Shown here piece by piece: positions 47,310-59,073 of a stretch of DNA of 64,000 nucleotides. The notes beneath the pieces were generated by a model. The model did not search any database and was not told the origin of the DNA. It was given only the letters and a program-made list of their open reading frames with translations. Position 1 is the stretch's first letter. Every line of letters starts with the position of its first letter. Both the position numbers and the translations under genes were made by a program. This stretch comes from Acorus gramineus (lineage: Eukaryota; Streptophyta; Magnoliopsida; Acorales; Acoraceae), in assembly GCA_030737835.1 (NCBI GenBank), contig CM060855.1, positions 15,195,438 through 15,259,437 of the forward strand, read 5' to 3'.

Positions 47310-47578
47310 GGGTTTTTTATTTTTAAGTCCACATAAACTATATGATTTAGTGATCGATCCCTCACTTCTTCATTAAGCCTCCAAATTTAAAGAATATATT
47401 TTATTTAGTCCCTCTCAGGGACTAAAAAAAATCAAATATTTTAGGGATAGACCTCTCTCAAGGATTAATGAAAAATATACCCTTTAAATTTAAAAACTTA
47501 AACTGATATATGAAAAAATGAGCGATCGATCAATCACTGAATCATATAATTTAGAAGGACTAAAAAATAAATAAACCC
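47310..47578. mobile_element. Mutator-like MITE, same family as 59965-60218
   Basis: Ends GGGTTTTTTATTTTTAAGTC and inverted GGGTTTATTTATTTTTTAGT. Between them AACTATATGATTTAGTGATC, TTTAGTCCCTCTCAGGGACT and its inverted counterpart match 59965-60218. Flanks TACAAAAAT and AAAAAAAAT agree at 7 of 9 bases. No coding content. Confidence 0.7.
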
Positions 47579-48268
47579 AAAAAAAATTGATGGTCGGAAA
47601 TATCCTTGATCTCGTTATTAGATAAGAGAGTGCTGAGCGGTTAACCACAAGCTCGGTTTGTAGGTTGGAAATAATGGTTGGATATAATTACTGGAATTGA
47701 TATTTTATATCTTCTGGTTGGATTACACCACCCCTTTCAAGCCTTAATTGCAGTGTATACGTATTTTAATTTTCTTTAAAAAATAGTATATTATATGCTT
47801 ATATGAAAAATAAAATATATATTTGAATGGCCTTATTGGAATCCAAATCCCAAAAATAACAATAATAATAATAAATCCCATGGATGATCTAGAAACAAAT
47901 GCTGAAAATTTATCTAGAAACAAATATGGATATCAAAATATTCAATCCATGTCAACTCAAAAACTCAGGATTTTCAGCTATGCAAAGAACAATTACACCA
48001 AAACAGAACTACAACATTCATACAACAAAACCATTCAATATTCCTTTCTAGCATGGTTTTGTAATTGTGACTGAGTTTTCATATCCTTCCCCCCCCCCCA
48101 AAAAAAAAAAAAAAAAAAAACAAAGAAAAAAGAACAAAATCCCCCACTCCCATTGACACCATCCATCCATCCTCCTGATTAAATGGGGAAACAATGCTAA
48201 CGAACAGAAAAAAGATATACAGTCAAAAAGTTTTTTTTTTTTTTTTTTGTGAAGGAAATTTTTTTTTT
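47579..48268. other. downstream flank of the SINA-like gene
   Basis: No gene recognised. It holds a C run followed by an A run at 48090-48120 and a T run just downstream of the stop codon of the SINA-like gene; part of it is probably its 3' untranslated region. Confidence 0.4.
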
Positions 48269-51200
48269 TCATATCTCCTTCCATATCTTTCCCGTGACTC
48301 TCAGTTTCAGCTCGTTCCCGTCACCCCCGGAGAAGTAGAGTGCGAGGCTGCGGGGGATGATGAGGCCATCGTGGCTGTCTCGTATGGTCCGGTGGTGGGA
48401 GCGGATGCTCCTCGGCACACCCTGCCAAGTTTGCTTCCGCCCGTTGCCTCCGACTTCAAGGGAGTATCCGAATCTCCTCGCCTCGGATTCCTCGCCCATG
48501 AACCGGAGGAAGGCCATGTAGACCGGTGTGTTTCCCAGGGGGAAGGCTTCAAAGTGCAGGCAGAAGTAGTGGCCAAAGCAGTTGAAAAGCTGAAAAAGAT
48601 TTATCCAGAGGAAGATAAGATCAGTTTGTAGGAGATTGTACATAAAGCATCCAATATATGAAGAAGGAAGATATATGAACAAAGACAAAGGAAAGCAAAT
48701 CTGTTACAAAATCATCAAAAGAGAAGTAGTAATATTATTTATAACAATTTATCAGTTGAGGTATCCCAATGAAAAATGTAGTGGTTCTAGCGGAAGAGTG
48801 ACAGTGCTGATGTTTATTCTTGGAGGGTAAATTTGTTCTGTGAATCACCAATATGTAAACTGCCCTTATCCTGCCTATGTCTTCTCTCAAGAGTAAGTGT
48901 GATAAATGAGGGAATTCAGCTGGTTTGGATGGTTCATTCAACAGTCTGGAACAATTATATGAAGCTGATAAGAAACTTAAGAAAAAGGGGGCAAAATTTG
49001 ACAGCCAAGGTGTCCCAAATATAATTCTTGTGGGGTGTTGGGTTATTTGGCTGATGAGGAATGAGGCTATTTTCAAATTGAAAATATATGGGAGAGTACT
49101 GCTATGTTTTTAAAGGATTGGGCGGTCAATTGTGCAGGGTTTGGGAGGGTGTGCCTAGAGGAGGGTAAACAAATGTCCGTTGAATAGAAGTTTCTTGACA
49201 GTAGATTACTCATCTATTGCTTTTTATATTTCTGTTTTTGTTTCTTTTTATTTGTACTGGAACTGTACACCAATTTTCTAATGAATTTGGTGGTATTAGT
49301 TTTACCAGTTTCTCAGAGAGAGAAATTGATGCTGCAATTTTCTTTGGACTTTTCAAGTAGCTAATTCAAGTAATTTTTTCCCTAAAGAGTTTGAAGTAGT
49401 AAAGTATTGGTGCAAGTATTGAAAAAAAGACATAAGGGAAAAATGGAAGAGTGGAAGAGTGGACGCTCATGTTTAAGTCTTGGAGAAATGGTCAGGGAAA
49501 AGTTCATAAGGTTGACAAATGACAACTAATATTAAAAACCTATTGAAAACATGAAATGAATCCTATAAGTGAACTAGTTTGACAACTGCTCAAAAATATT
49601 TGAGACTGTACGAGGCTGATGACAGGATAACACAAACGAAACATGATAAAATACGGGGACAGATACAATAATGCTATTTTTATATGGTGCATTTTATTAA
49701 GGAATGGGGTGTCTCCTGTGCCAGCGCAAGAAGGATTCTTGTTGTGGAGGGTAACTTGTGTGGTTTGTTGCCTTACCTAGAGTCCCAATAGATTCTCTTC
49801 TACTAGTGGCTCTTAGGTGGGAGGTTTTGCTTTTTATGTTTTACTTGTATACTTTGGGCAATCCCTTTCTTTGGAAAATAATTAAGGCTTAATGCCTACC
49901 TTTTCATTTCAAAAAAAAAAAAAAAATGCTATTTCTATATGGATATTGTTGCCATCAACGAAGAATGACAACTATGTAGAAGCTCAATAATCTGAAAGAG
50001 TGACAAGACATACTAACCGTTAACGTCCAAGATATACTATCAACCGAACATGGATCCTGCTTCACATATCGATGATTGAACGAAGAGCCCACTTGAAGAT
50101 CAACTTTATGACTCTCCTTCAGATGAGCCAAGAGAGGCGGAATGACCCCTTTAAAAGTACAATCAGATCCCGGATGCGGGCAGGTGTAAGGCCTAAAAGC
50201 ACACTGCATCTCATGCTTCTTCTTGCTGTAGTAAGGGAACATCTCCTCACAGCCAAGATAATGGTATGAGCACGGCAAATGCAAAGAAAGGGCAAGCTTT
50301 TCAAGTGCCAGACATCTTATACTTCCAATGTCCTTCCTGCAGACTGGGCATTTGTTGTTGACTTTGGATTTGCAATCAAAGCAAAGGGTGTGCCCACTGG
50401 GACACTGCAAAAAAAGGAAAAGGAAATTGATGGGTAAGAGGAGTATGAGAAAGCTACATTTAATTATAGCTTGCAACTTGGATAAGAAATCAACACACAA
50501 ATTAAGAATATGGTAGATCAATCAATTGGCAGAGTGGGTAGCAACTATCTTGATGCAAGAAAAGAAATTTTAATTGCCTTCATAAAGTAACCAGCACATG
50601 ACTTCTTAATAGTTTTGAATGATGATAAGGCCCAGGTCCCAGCCTAGGTGGCACTTGTCAAACTATGAAGAGCTAGAATTTCACATGGAGAACGGCTGTA
50701 TCATTCTCTGACCTCTGTAAAGTACATAAAATCTTGTCATATGCTGATGGCAGGCCCCATTACACATCCATGTAGAACAACAACACATGGCTACACATTG
50801 AACACCTTCCAATGAAATTAAGAAACGGTAACACATTGAACAACCTCAGGGATAAACATTAAACAATTTAGTAGCCTGCATATGTCTGACAGATTATTTG
50901 TAACTCTTCTTACATAAATATATCGTAAGAAAATAAATTTCACTGCCTAATGAAAAAACCACATATATTCAACAAAACACCCATCCATAAACTCTTTTAC
51001 TTTTAAAAAATGATGCTAAACGTGAAGTGAGTCAAGAAAAATTTCTGGTAATGTTTGCAACATATGGAAAATTTTATAAAAAGATTTATTAAAATATAAT
51101 ATGCAATTACATAATTTGTCGAAATTAAACATTTGTAGGATTTCCAAAATGGGTCTTAAAATAAATGAGATAAAGAAATAGGATGGCCATGTGACAATGA

Positions 51201-51908
51201 AACCAGATCGAGGATTAGTGACACCAAAAGAATTTGGTTATAATAGGCAGACCCAATTTGTGGCTCTCATACTATTGGATGCTTCCCTCTTTCTCAAATT
51301 ACCACACTATTTACCTTATAAAAACAAATAAAAAATGTTTCTTAAAAAATCTGAAAAACCCATGTAAAGAGCATCACAACACCAATTTTATCCATTTCTT
51401 GATAAATGTAAACAGTTTAAATTGACAGACTTCACATCTTGCAAACTCATTCAATGATTGAAGAATATATCAAGGAGAGTAGCAAAATCATCAGAATACG
51501 TACTTCAATATTCAAATCTTCAATAACATCTCCATACTTTATGTTGCATAATGGACACTAAAAATATCATGGAAATAGTTGCACAATACGACCAAGAACA
51601 TGCCTATAAAGCAAATTACATGGATATGCAAAGAGGCATCATGGACCAGAACAAACCTGCTGAATGGGTGGGTACATCGAGTTACTGCACACAGGACATT
51701 CCAACAATCTATTTATGTCACTGTTTGGAAGCATGAATGCTTGTTTTCCAGGAATTAATTTACTCTGTAAACTGGCTTCTTCATTTGATCCAGAAGAGGT
51801 GGAATCTGCCTTCCCAGGCAATGACGACGAATCATCCATGGTCTTTGAGCGAATGCAAGAAGCTAAGCTGGTTGCAGTGGGCTTTTTCCCCAGTTTAAGA
51901 TAGTCCAT
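48269..51908 (-). CDS. SINAT: SINA/SINAT-type RING E3 ubiquitin ligase, 3 coding exons
   Basis: Exons: 51908-51657, 50404-50018, 48589-48269; all GT-AG introns in phase 0; 319 aa. The ATG at 51908 is preceded by an in-frame stop. The N-terminal 68 residues are Ser-rich and variable, as in the family. The RING finger (about residues 71-106) reads LLECPVCSNSMYPPIQQ, then CPSGHTLCFDCKSKV and CPVCRKDIG. The SIAH-type zinc fingers follow (CSYHYLGCEEMFPYYSK, KKHEMQCAFRPYTCPHPG, HLKESHKVDL), then the TRAF-like substrate-binding domain (FNCFGHYFCLHFEAF, PVYMAFLRFMGEE, YSLEVGGNGRK, SHDGLIIPRSLALYFSGGD). The end at WKEI is about 5-15 residues shorter than usual for the family. SINAT proteins ubiquitinate NAC1, ATG6/ATG13 and others in Arabidopsis; the substrate here is unknown. 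The second intron has received LINE pieces. No lesion seen. Confidence 0.95.
48960..49330 (+). pseudogene. LINE ORF2 C-terminal remnant in an intron
   Basis: The plus strand holds GCWVIWLMRNEAIFKLKIYG, which matches the IWLERNxRIF motif at the end of plant LINE ORF2 (zf-RVT region). Frames are broken on both sides. It lies antisense in the second intron of the SINA-like gene. Confidence 0.6.
49688..49925 (+). mobile_element. 5'-truncated LINE tail with poly-A and target duplication
   Basis: A 238-bp insert ends in an A run of about 14 bases (49911-49925). ATGCTATTTTTATATGG (49671-49687) and ATGCTATTTCTATATGG (49926-49942) flank it, a 17-bp target duplication with one mismatch. The body resembles LINE 3' ends (ATTAAGGCTTAATGCCTACC before the A run). 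It lies in the second intron of the SINA-like gene, antisense to it. Confidence 0.85.
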
Positions 51909-52594
51909 GGTTTGCGAAACCAATCAAATAAAAACCTCTAGCTCCTCTTATGCTATGTCTCATCATCCTAACTCCTGTGACGATGTCATTATATCCAAAT
52001 TCAAAGTAATTTAGACTCCATCAAGTGAAGGTCAACATATATTCATCATGATTATCAACAATATTAACTCAAATTATAATAAAAAAAGATATCATGTTCT
52101 GTGATGCATGCGTCATTTCTAAGTTAGATCAAGAAGAAAGCATGTAAACATGAATGAATTTATCCCGCAACAAACAATTTTGCTATTCAAATAAATGGAG
52201 TCCCTCAGAAATGCAATAAGCAGTGGAAAAACATAAACAGTCGTCTACTAATTACAAAACCATGGGTCAAAAACATGCTTTTACAGGAAAACTTCATGTA
52301 GGGAGGAGATTCAAATCTAGGAAACAGCAAACAAAAAACTACCGTTTCCAAAGATATTTATAACAAATATGAGCACATTTTGATAAACAAAATATAATAT
52401 GTTTAAACTAGTGGCTAACTGGTTATTAGAAAGTAACAGAGATTTATATGCATGCTTTTTGCATATATCCTATGGCCCATAATGAATGAAGAAACTATTT
52501 CAACTGGGCATGGTTCTTATAAGTTTCTAACACCCCTCCCCCTCTCAAAATCAGCATTATCTTTGTTAGAAAAAATATTCATGTACCAATATCA

Positions 52595-52740
52595 ATCTAA
52601 ATTAACCCACACGTGAGCCATGGGTTTGCTCCCCATTGGTTTTGAGTTCAAATCCCCCCGGATTCTGTGCATCCGAGGTTTTCCAGATATTAAGAAAAAT
52701 TAATGTTAAGGTTCCTCGTCGCCATTTTTTTTTTATCAAT
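52595..52740 (+). mobile_element. possible tRNA-derived SINE remnant
   Basis: GAGTTCAAATCCCCCCGG at about 52646 resembles a tRNA-type B box with its flanks, and CGTGAGCCATGGGTTTGCTC upstream fits the A-box arm region loosely. A T run follows. Only the head region is convincing. Confidence 0.4.
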
Positions 52741-52789
52741 CTAAATTTTATAATAATAAAAAAAAAAAACACTCTTGTAATGGATTACT

Positions 52790-52935
52790 ATCTTCCTGAC
52801 ACAAAAAAGAATCCAAAAGCAAGCCGAAACAAACAAGTGACAACGCAGACACGAAAAATATATTTTTGTGATCGAACTCAAGACCTATGGAGAGAAAGTC
52901 TGCGGCTTTAGCCGAAGAGCCGCCCAGACAGATTT
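52790..52935 (-). mobile_element. possible tRNA-derived SINE remnant
   Basis: On the minus strand GGCGGCTCTTCGGCTAAAGC leads to AGGTCTTGAGTTCGATCAC, the layout of a tRNA-like head with B box. The tail beyond is T-rich on that strand. Located in the probable leader intron of the SINA-like gene. Confidence 0.45.
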
Positions 52936-53239
52936 GGGAGAGCACTTCATTAAACCACATTCCCAATATTAAAATAGATCCAATTCAAAACTCTCCTTAA
53001 TGTGCACCAAAAAAAAAAAAAAAAAAATCCATCAATCCGACAAGCAATCCCTCCAATGGTTTCAACAAATCTCTCACATTTCATATAAACAATTACAAGT
53101 GACTCGATCTGGATTCAGAAACACCGATCCGCATAAAACAAATAATCAAACAATCGTCGGTGGATACATGGAAACCCTACTTGAAATTGAAATGTATCAG
53201 AAGAAACCCTCAAAACAGATCGAATCAAACCGAATCGAA

Positions 53240-53340
53240 TGAAAAGTCTTACCGATCGATCAATGAAAGAGAAACCCTAATTCAAATTTGAACATCGAAA
53301 CTGAGAAGAAGAAACCCCCAAATACAATTTTTTTTTTTTT
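53240..53340 (-). promoter_or_regulatory. probable untranslated first exon of the SINA-like gene
   Basis: A good donor (GATCGATCG then GTAAGACTT, near 53252) lies upstream of the coding start on the minus strand, and an acceptor is available just before 51908 (GAGCTAG near 51936). The leader intron would be about 1.3 kb. The T run at 53330-53343 is near the likely transcription start. Confidence 0.45.
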
Positions 53341-53343
53341 TTT

Positions 53344-54469
53344 GTGTTTCTTCACAAACTAAAATAAAAAACGAGAAAAACATGATATCGTACTTTTTAT
53401 TATGAAATGACGGATTTGCGCACACCGTTCTTCTGGTTTGTGGTGTTAATGACGGGTCTTTTTCGCGATTCAGTAGGGCTAGTTTAGTCAATGATGTAAG
53501 GATCCGACAAAACGTGGATCTATGAATAGAGGGATTAATTAGAGGTAATGCGGTTTTAAAACGACACGTCCGAGACAAAACGAAATCTATTTTATACTCC
53601 ACCCCCAGGTCCCTATTCTCCACGTCTTGTCCGTGCGACCAAATTGTGGGGCCCACGCGACGTTAACCGGTCACTGACTGGCTATAGCAGGTGAGGTTTT
53701 GGAATTCCTGTGTGGGCTCGTCGTACATGCCCGTGGATCTCAGAAGATCGACGGCCCACATTGAAAACCTCGGAATATGCATGTCAGGGCCTGACAGGCT
53801 GCCACGTATCAGATCCGTTCAGATTTATTGAGGGAGAAGTTGATATTATCACACCCCTCACCGGTTAATCACAGGACCATTAGCATAGATAGCACTGTCT
53901 AAATCAATATTAACAAAAATAACAGCGAATGCAAAATATTTACAAAAAAAAAATAACACGGTTTAAATCAAGATATATATACATGGCACCTCCTTTTATC
54001 AATTATTTAATTAAATTTTAATGGTTGAAATTTATTTATAAAGAGAAAAAACCATAAAAGATTTGTTTCTAATTTTTTAATTTAATTTGAGAGTCTCTTT
54101 CAAAAAAATAAAAAAACGTTTTTTTTTATATATATATATGATGTCTCCAGTGTTAAAAAAAAAATTAACATTAACCAGTGTTACTTTTTACAAATATTTT
54201 ATCTCTGCTGTTATTTCCGCTAATATTTTGATTCATAAGTGCTATTTTTGCTAATTGAGAACATCGTTGAGACTTGAGAACACATCATCCTCGTGAATAA
54301 ACTTGAAACTTTAACCCTTGGTTTCTTAAACCACTCATTATCATCATTTTATCAAAGATAAATCAACTAATAAAAATATTATTTTTATTTTTTAGAAAAA
54401 TAACAAAAAAATGCTAGCCAATAAAAAAATTACTTATTTCTCCGGGTATAACAATCATAGCCGAATAAT
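53344..54469. other. upstream region of the SINA-like gene, nothing further recognised
   Basis: The first 450 bases are more balanced in composition and include GGGGCCCACGCGACG near 53650, fitting a promoter. From 53880 on it is AT-rich without recognised content. Confidence 0.4.
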
Positions 54470-56426
54470 TTTATGTCATATTTAGTGGGATAAGCATTAT
54501 TTACGAAGAAGAATCACATTATTTACATTCAACTCCCTACAAGGCTTACAAGCATTCTTGAATTTACATAACATCATTCTACAAAGGGAGATAAAAAAAA
54601 ATGCCTGACAAATTATAGGGGGTTTTACATAATTAGTTGAAGGGGATAAGTATAAATAACCAAGATCATAACGATCAAAACTGTCCTCAAAACATTCCCA
54701 AAAAAGTCCTTACTCAACCGGCTCCTGTGGCTTTTGTTTCTCAAACAGATGAATCTTTTTTTTTCCATTCATCTTGCCAACCCAGCTCATACGACATGGG
54801 CTTCCTCTCACTCATCAGTTCTTCCGAATAAATATTTTCCATGCGAAATTAGCTGCCCATGAATCCAAGTTGGTGAAGGATGAAAGCCAGAATCAGCATG
54901 CAAATCGCAAGGATCATGCCGGGTCTTCCCAACAGCCAGTTCTTCATTCTCCTCGCATGGTGGGCTGCTTTCTGTGCCCTCTCTGCCCATAACATCTGTA
55001 TAACGAGAAAAGACTATCAGAACTGGAACGTATTAATCAAACTGCATCGACAAATTGAAGCTTTGAACACATGGAGGTTTCATTTGGTGTTAGTTTGACA
55101 AAATCTGAACATCCGTTAAACATCCATCAGGTTTCCAAATCGGAAAAGCTTTTGTTTCTGTGATATCTGTTGCAATGTTGATTGAGTCTTCAAGTCAGAG
55201 ATAAGCTTTCGTTGTCACATAGAATAATGATAAACTTAGGAGATAGATTTTTATGGGAGTTCTATAGTTAGTCATATCGAAATATTTTCATCGCACACTA
55301 CTAAAATTCACCAAGGTATAAGAGGAAATACTGACATCAGACATCTTGCAGAAATCATGAAATCTATTATTCATGACAGGCCTGTATAACAGCATCAACT
55401 TTGTTTAAATATATCCGAGATTGTCTCAATAACTTTTCTTTTTATGTCACATCCTAAGTGGGATAAGCATTATTTACATTCAACTCCCTACGAAGAAGAA
55501 TCACATTATTTACATTCAACTCCCTACAAGGCTTACAAGCATTCTTGAATTTACATAACATCATTCTACAGAGGGAGATAAAAAAATGCCTGACAAATTA
55601 TAGGGGGTTTTACATAATTAGTTGAAGGGGATAAGTATAAATAACCAAGCTCATAACGATCAAAACTGTCCTCAAAACATTCCCAAAAAAGTCCTTACTC
55701 AACCGGCTCCTGTGGCTTTTGTTTTCCAAACAGATGAATCTTTTTTTTTCATTCATCTTGCCAACCCAGCTCATACAACATGGGCTTCCTCTCACTCATC
55801 AGTTCTTCTGAATAAATATTTTCCATGCGAAAATTAGCTGCCCATGAATCCTAGTTGGTGAAGGATGAAAGCCAGAATCAGCATGCAAATCGCAAGGATC
55901 ATGCCGGGTCTTCCCAACAGCCAGTTCTTCATTCTCCTCGCATGGTGGGCTGCTTTCTGTGCCCTCTCTGCCCATAACATCTGTATAATGAGAAAAGACT
56001 ATCAGAACTGGAACGTATTAATCAAACTGCATCGACAAATTGAAGCTTTGAACACATGGAGGTTTCATTTGGTGTTAGTTTGACAAAATCTGAACATCCG
56101 TTAAACATCCATCAGGTTTCCAAATCGGAAAAGCTTTTGTTTCTGTGATATCTGTTGCAATGTTGATTGAGTCTTCAAGTCAGAGATAAGCTTTCGTTGT
56201 CACATAGAATAATGATAAACTTAGGAGATAGATTTTTATGGGAGTTCTATAGTTAGTCATATCGAAATATTTTCATCGCACACTACTAAAATTCACCAAG
56301 GTATAAGAGGAAATACTGACATCAGACATCTTGCAGAAATCATGAAATCTAATTTTCATGACAGGCCTGTATAACAGCATCAACTTTGTTTAAATATATC
56401 CGAGATTGTCTCAATAACTTTTCTTT
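54470..56426. repeat. direct tandem duplication, two units of about 0.97 and 0.99 kb
   Basis: 54470-55440 and 55441-56426 are about 98 percent alike by eye. The second unit has an extra short repeat of CATTATTTACATTCAACTCC near its start. The junction shows TTTATGTCA at the start of both units. Each unit holds the complete last coding exon of the TPR7-like gene with its acceptor and stop. Near-identity implies a recent event. Confidence 0.93.
54849..54995 (-). CDS. distal copy of the last exon of the TPR7-like gene
   Basis: This 147-bp exon, 985 bp beyond the proximal copy, encodes the same 48 residues including the membrane anchor ([17 protein letters not shown]) and ends in TAA. The acceptor (TTATACAG then ATG) is kept. 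The only differences from the proximal exon are silent or lie outside it. Whether it is ever spliced in place of the proximal exon is unknown; if so, the protein would be unchanged and only the 3' untranslated region would differ. Confidence 0.8.
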   Translation of the reverse strand: MLWAERAQKAAHHARRMKNWLLGRPGMILAICMLILAFILHQLGFMGS

Positions 56427-57571
56427 ACAATTGATCATTCCATGCAGACACATTAAATACTAACAAAATTGGGTTCAGGAGATTCAGACCTAGTAATGTC
56501 AGACAAAGTCAACCATGTTAAGAAAAAAATCCAATAAGCACTGTCAAACCCATTGCATACGCATACCAAAGTCGGAAAAAAACAAATGTGATCAGTAAAA
56601 CACAGGAAGCAGTGAACAAATACATGCAAATGCAAGAAGAAGAAAAATAAGATAAACATTAAATACAGGCAATCAAGAGAAGAAGTACCATTTTTTCCAA
56701 GGAATCCGGTGAAAGAGATGATAAGGCTTGTTGGGCTTTCTCAGCCTCCTCCTTTGAAAGTTTGATCCCAAACTGTTGGCTCATGTCAGCCATCATCTCT
56801 GGGCTCATACTCCTCATCATTGATGTGAGCATCTACCAGTTGCAAAGACATAAAATAGTCAATAAAAAGTGCCATCCATATAAAGAGGAATGATAAAATC
56901 CAAATTGGTAATATATTAACCATATGAAATAACACACCTGTCGCATGGCAGGATCTTTCATCGGATTCGTCATTTGCTCTTGTACGGACCCTCTTGATGA
57001 TGGAATGGTCGATGATGATGAACCTATGTTACGATTTCTTTCTCCAGAAATGGAGTTCTCATCTGATCCACTAGTGCCCACAGCCCCTGAGGAATGTATA
57101 GTGCTGCGTGATCTTTGGCTATTTGATTCAGCTGCGCCCATTGGAAAATATGGACTTTTATCATTCAAAGAAGAGGTGACTTTAAACATTTGTTGACGCT
57201 CCTCCTCAGACATCCTGCCAATCATATCAGTTGCTGTCTTAACCATTTCGGGTGGCAATCCAACTGGATTACTACTAGTATCAGCTGCAGCTCCTGGGAA
57301 AAATGGACTGTTTCCTTTTAAAGAAGATGCGACCTCAAGCATCTTCTGAATTTCCTCTGGCTTCATCTTGTTAATCGTATCTGAAGCAACCTTTAACATC
57401 TCTGGTGACATACCTCCAGATCCTAAAGAAGCTAGAGACTCAGGATTATTTGAGAGAAATTTCTGGAATGACCTGAAACAGAAATCAGAATGTAAAAGAT
57501 ATATCATCAGCAAATAGTTATACATCATACAATTTGCAATATGGAACTGTAATGTATTTGTAAACCACTGA

Positions 57572-57615
<44 letters not shown>

Positions 57616-59073
57616 TCCCTCTCCCTCCTTCTCCATCTCCCTTTTTTTTTTTGAGACAACACTTGGGCGTCATTTGGACAGCAAACCCAAGGAATATGTA
57701 GGTTCTGTGGCTTACCAACATTTTGTGCATATTTCAAATTAAAGCACACTAATGAACAGGGGGAAAAGTAGAAGAAGTGTGTACATCCAAAACCGCGTTG
57801 AAATTTGATAAAGCAACAAAATCAAGTTGTGGTTCTCAATTCAATAGCAGGATGCAAGCTGAGAGAATCAAAAGGGTAAAAAGCAACCTGACAGCTTCTG
57901 GATTATCCTTGAAATTCTGCAGGTAGTCGGAATCCAGATCAGGAGCTTGAGTATGAGATTGACCATACTGAGAGCATTCTCCCCCATCTAGAGGGTGTCG
58001 CCCAGAACGCTCTGCATCTAAGCTTCGATACACTTCTGATGGAATTGATTTATTCTCTTCATTTGTTATTTCTTCAATAATTACCCCTGATAAACAGTGG
58101 CGAGGAATATGTGAAGCTACAAAGAAATAAATAGATTTATCTCAATTGTTCAGGGATCTACAGTAAACTTTACACCAAAGGAAGAGAAAAGAAAGTTATT
58201 TTACCCTGTGTCATTTGAGGTTGTCCGCCTTCTTTCATTAAGTTTTGTTGGGCATCACTGTGAAATTTAATGATCTAGATCAGTTTTTACACAAAGCTAC
58301 AAAGAAACGGGTTAACGGACGATGGACAATAAGGGAATGGGTTTAAATGGAAACCACATAGCATTTCAGGGCATCAAAAACTGTTAGATGTCGAGCTCAA
58401 TGTGCATCAAGACAAAGGATAGAAAAAATATCAAAAAACAAAAGACCAACTTGTTGGGTACCATTTAAACTGATAAACTCCCATTGTACCAGTGCCTTTT
58501 TGAGAAAGGTAAGTCCATAGAACACTGTTTTATCACCTCACAATTAGTTGGCCAGACAAAAATCGTGGGGACTTAAGATTAGATCATAGCTTCACTATGC
58601 ACGTTGATGTGGGTGGGGGAATTTTTGCACTTAGTGGAGTACTGGAGTAAGAACTCAGATGAGCAAATGTCAATCACTACATTGATGCACCAACTTGATC
58701 TTTTTTCTCTTCAATTCTATTTCAATACGAAGTTTAATTACAAGTAAATGGAAAGAGTAACTCAAGACATTGGCGATTGTTTTATCATCAGGTGAAATTT
58801 CATGAGCCTTATTCAAGTCTGCCACAGCAGCCTGTTGCAAAATTCAACAACAGAAGTTGCATGATGGAGCAGTTCCAATAAGATATTCCATCTTCTAAAT
58901 ATGGAATGGATTCTACAAAGTAAAATTCCACTTAAACCAGAATTGAGATGTTATGTCCATGCAAAGAGAAGATGAATTAGCAGGGCATTACTCACATGTA
59001 AGTTGCCCATTTCTTTATATGCTCGGCCTCTGCGATAAAAAGCTTTAACATTGCCTGTATCAAGAGCCAACAC
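55834..59073 (-). CDS. TPR7: TPR7/OEP61-like tail-anchored TPR protein, C-terminal exons (5' part not in view)
   Basis: Exons seen: 59073-58996, 58831-58761, 58257-58205, 58116-57888, 57472-56938, 56832-56689, 55980-55834; together 418 codons in one frame. They encode the last TPR ([20 protein letters not shown], then [13 protein letters not shown]), the VIIEEIT block, Met-rich repeats ([46 protein letters not shown]) and a C-terminal anchor ([20 protein letters not shown]). Arabidopsis TPR7 sits in the ER and chloroplast outer membrane, binds HSP70/HSP90 through the TPR clamp and works with the Sec translocon. The N-terminal 150-180 residues of the family, including the first TPRs, are not found up to 64000; a long intron, an exon beyond the window, or loss are all possible. 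At 58761 the frame needs AG joined to T, but no GT stands there (CTTGAG followed by TTACTC). Confidence 0.88.
57575..57626. repeat. (CT)n microsatellite in a TPR7-like intron
   Basis: A CT run of about 18 units grading into CCCTCT units lies in the intron between 57473 and 57887. On the minus strand it gives the Glu/Arg-rich start of a long open frame that is not part of the protein. Confidence 0.9.

Noticed and set aside
48194-48631. 145-aa plus-strand frame
   Set aside because: Antisense of the last exon of the SINA-like gene.
52595-52935. Intact tRNA genes
   Set aside because: B-box-like words are present but no complete cloverleaf could be drawn; SINE heads are the better reading.
57518-57749. 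Frames with long Glu-Arg repeats
   Set aside because: Translations of the (CT)n run in an intron of the TPR7-like gene.
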